Below, piece after piece: positions 63,710-64,000 of a DNA stretch of 64,000 nt. Source of the DNA: Mycobacterium sp. OAS707 (lineage in GTDB: Bacteria > Actinomycetota > Actinomycetes > Mycobacteriales > Mycobacteriaceae); NCBI RefSeq assembly GCF_014873705.1, contig NZ_JADBDS010000001.1, positions 248,001 through 312,000 on the forward strand, in the 5' to 3' direction. The translations under genes and the position numbers were made by a program. The stretch's first letter is position 1, and each line of letters opens with the position of its first letter. The notes under the pieces are model-generated. The model worked only from the letters and a program-made list of their open reading frames with translations. It had not been told where the DNA came from and did not search any database.

Positions 63710-64000
63710 CTAAACGGCGGCCTTCAGCTCGTCGACCTTGTTCAGCTGCTCCCACGGCAGCTCGACATCGGTGCGGCCGAAGTGGCCGTAGGCGGCCGTC
63801 TGCGCGTAGATCGGACGCAGCAAGTCCAGGTCGCGGACGATCGCGCCCGGTCGCAGGTCGAAGACCGACGTGATGGCCTTCTCGATGCGGGCGGGGTCGA
63901 CGGTCTCGCTGCCGAAGGTCTCCACGAACAGGCCGACGGGGGCCGCCTTGCCGATCGCGTAGGCCACCTGCACCTCGACCCGCTCCGCCAGGCCCGCAGC
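63710..64000 (-). CDS. metK: S-adenosylmethionine synthetase, 3' part
   Basis: C-terminal 96 codons of MetK, which makes SAM from methionine and ATP. The frame is open at the window edge, so the catalytic N-terminal and central domains lie outside. The fragment runs [32 protein letters not shown], then [24 protein letters not shown] and [17 protein letters not shown], all canonical C-terminal motifs. The reported ATG/GTG-like start at 63973 is internal. SAM from this gene feeds RsmB here and other methyltransferases. Confidence 0.95.
   Translation of the reverse strand, partial: AAGLAERVEVQVAYAIGKAAPVGLFVETFGSETVDPARIEKAITSVFDLRPGAIVRDLDLLRPIYAQTAAYGHFGRTDVELPWEQLNKVDELKAAV

Overview
The window is a high-GC actinobacterial chromosome segment, almost certainly from a Mycobacterium (Mycolicibacterium-type, fast-growing or environmental). 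The evidence is conserved mycobacterial gene order (ctaB|tkt-tal-zwf-opcA-pgl; secG-tpiA-pgk-gap; whiA-yvcK-rapZ-uvrC; ribH-ribBA, ribE, lprG-P55, ribD-rpe-rsmB-fmt; priA; metK), an MspA-type porin, LprG/P55, many 4-bp gene overlaps, and many GTG starts with apparently leaderless promoters. A PEP carboxylase gene and an MspA-family porin fit an environmental species better than M. tuberculosis.

Layout. 1-2.9 kb: end of a berberine-bridge-type FAD oxidoreductase, then a DHA2 drug exporter with its TetR repressor and a two-copy operator. 3-6.8 kb: heme A synthesis (ctaA, ctaB) around an ATP-grasp protein and a quinone reductase. 6.9-13.4 kb: pentose phosphate operon tkt-tal-zwf-opcA-pgl. 13.4-18.6 kb: small proteins, ppc, and a two-gene MspA-like porin unit that ends in a clean hairpin. 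18.6-21.9 kb: secG-tpiA-pgk-gap.

21.9-31.2 kb is the most unusual block. It is an apparent five-gene minus-strand operon: a short-chain dehydrogenase, three tandem ~880-residue paralogs (class III nucleotide cyclase + NB-ARC/STAND ATPase + helical repeats, with no LuxR helix-turn-helix), and a solute-binding-protein-like gene with no signal peptide. All three cyclase domains keep the metal and transition-state residues but have Ser at the usual substrate-specifying Lys position. Two of them share a 345-bp tract with 3 mismatches, which indicates recent gene conversion.

31.4-38.5 kb: a secreted FNPQP-repeat peptide, whiA-yvcK-rapZ-uvrC and a lipoprotein gamma-glutamyltransferase. 38.5-54.4 kb: riboflavin genes (ribH, ribBA, ribE, ribD), rpe, rsmB and fmt. 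These are interrupted by a large Ig-like surface protein, by the lprG-P55 lipid export pair, and by an island holding a small ORF, a PfpI-like protein, an ABC permease, an ABC ATPase with a fused cyclic-nucleotide-binding domain, and a SnoaL-like protein. 54.4-64 kb: LemA/DUF2207 pair, the helicase-deficient actinobacterial PriA, lysoplasmalogenase, a LipI/LipH-type esterase, a GlxA-type AraC regulator facing an HD hydratase-like gene, a Baeyer-Villiger-type monooxygenase, and the 3' end of metK.

How it fits together: most of the window is central carbon metabolism (pentose phosphate, lower glycolysis, anaplerosis), cofactor synthesis (heme A, riboflavin) and envelope functions. The accessory signal is nucleotide signalling: three cyclase-STAND proteins and, 18 kb away, a transporter ATPase that could read a cyclic nucleotide. 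No tRNA, rRNA, CRISPR array, transposase or phage gene was seen.
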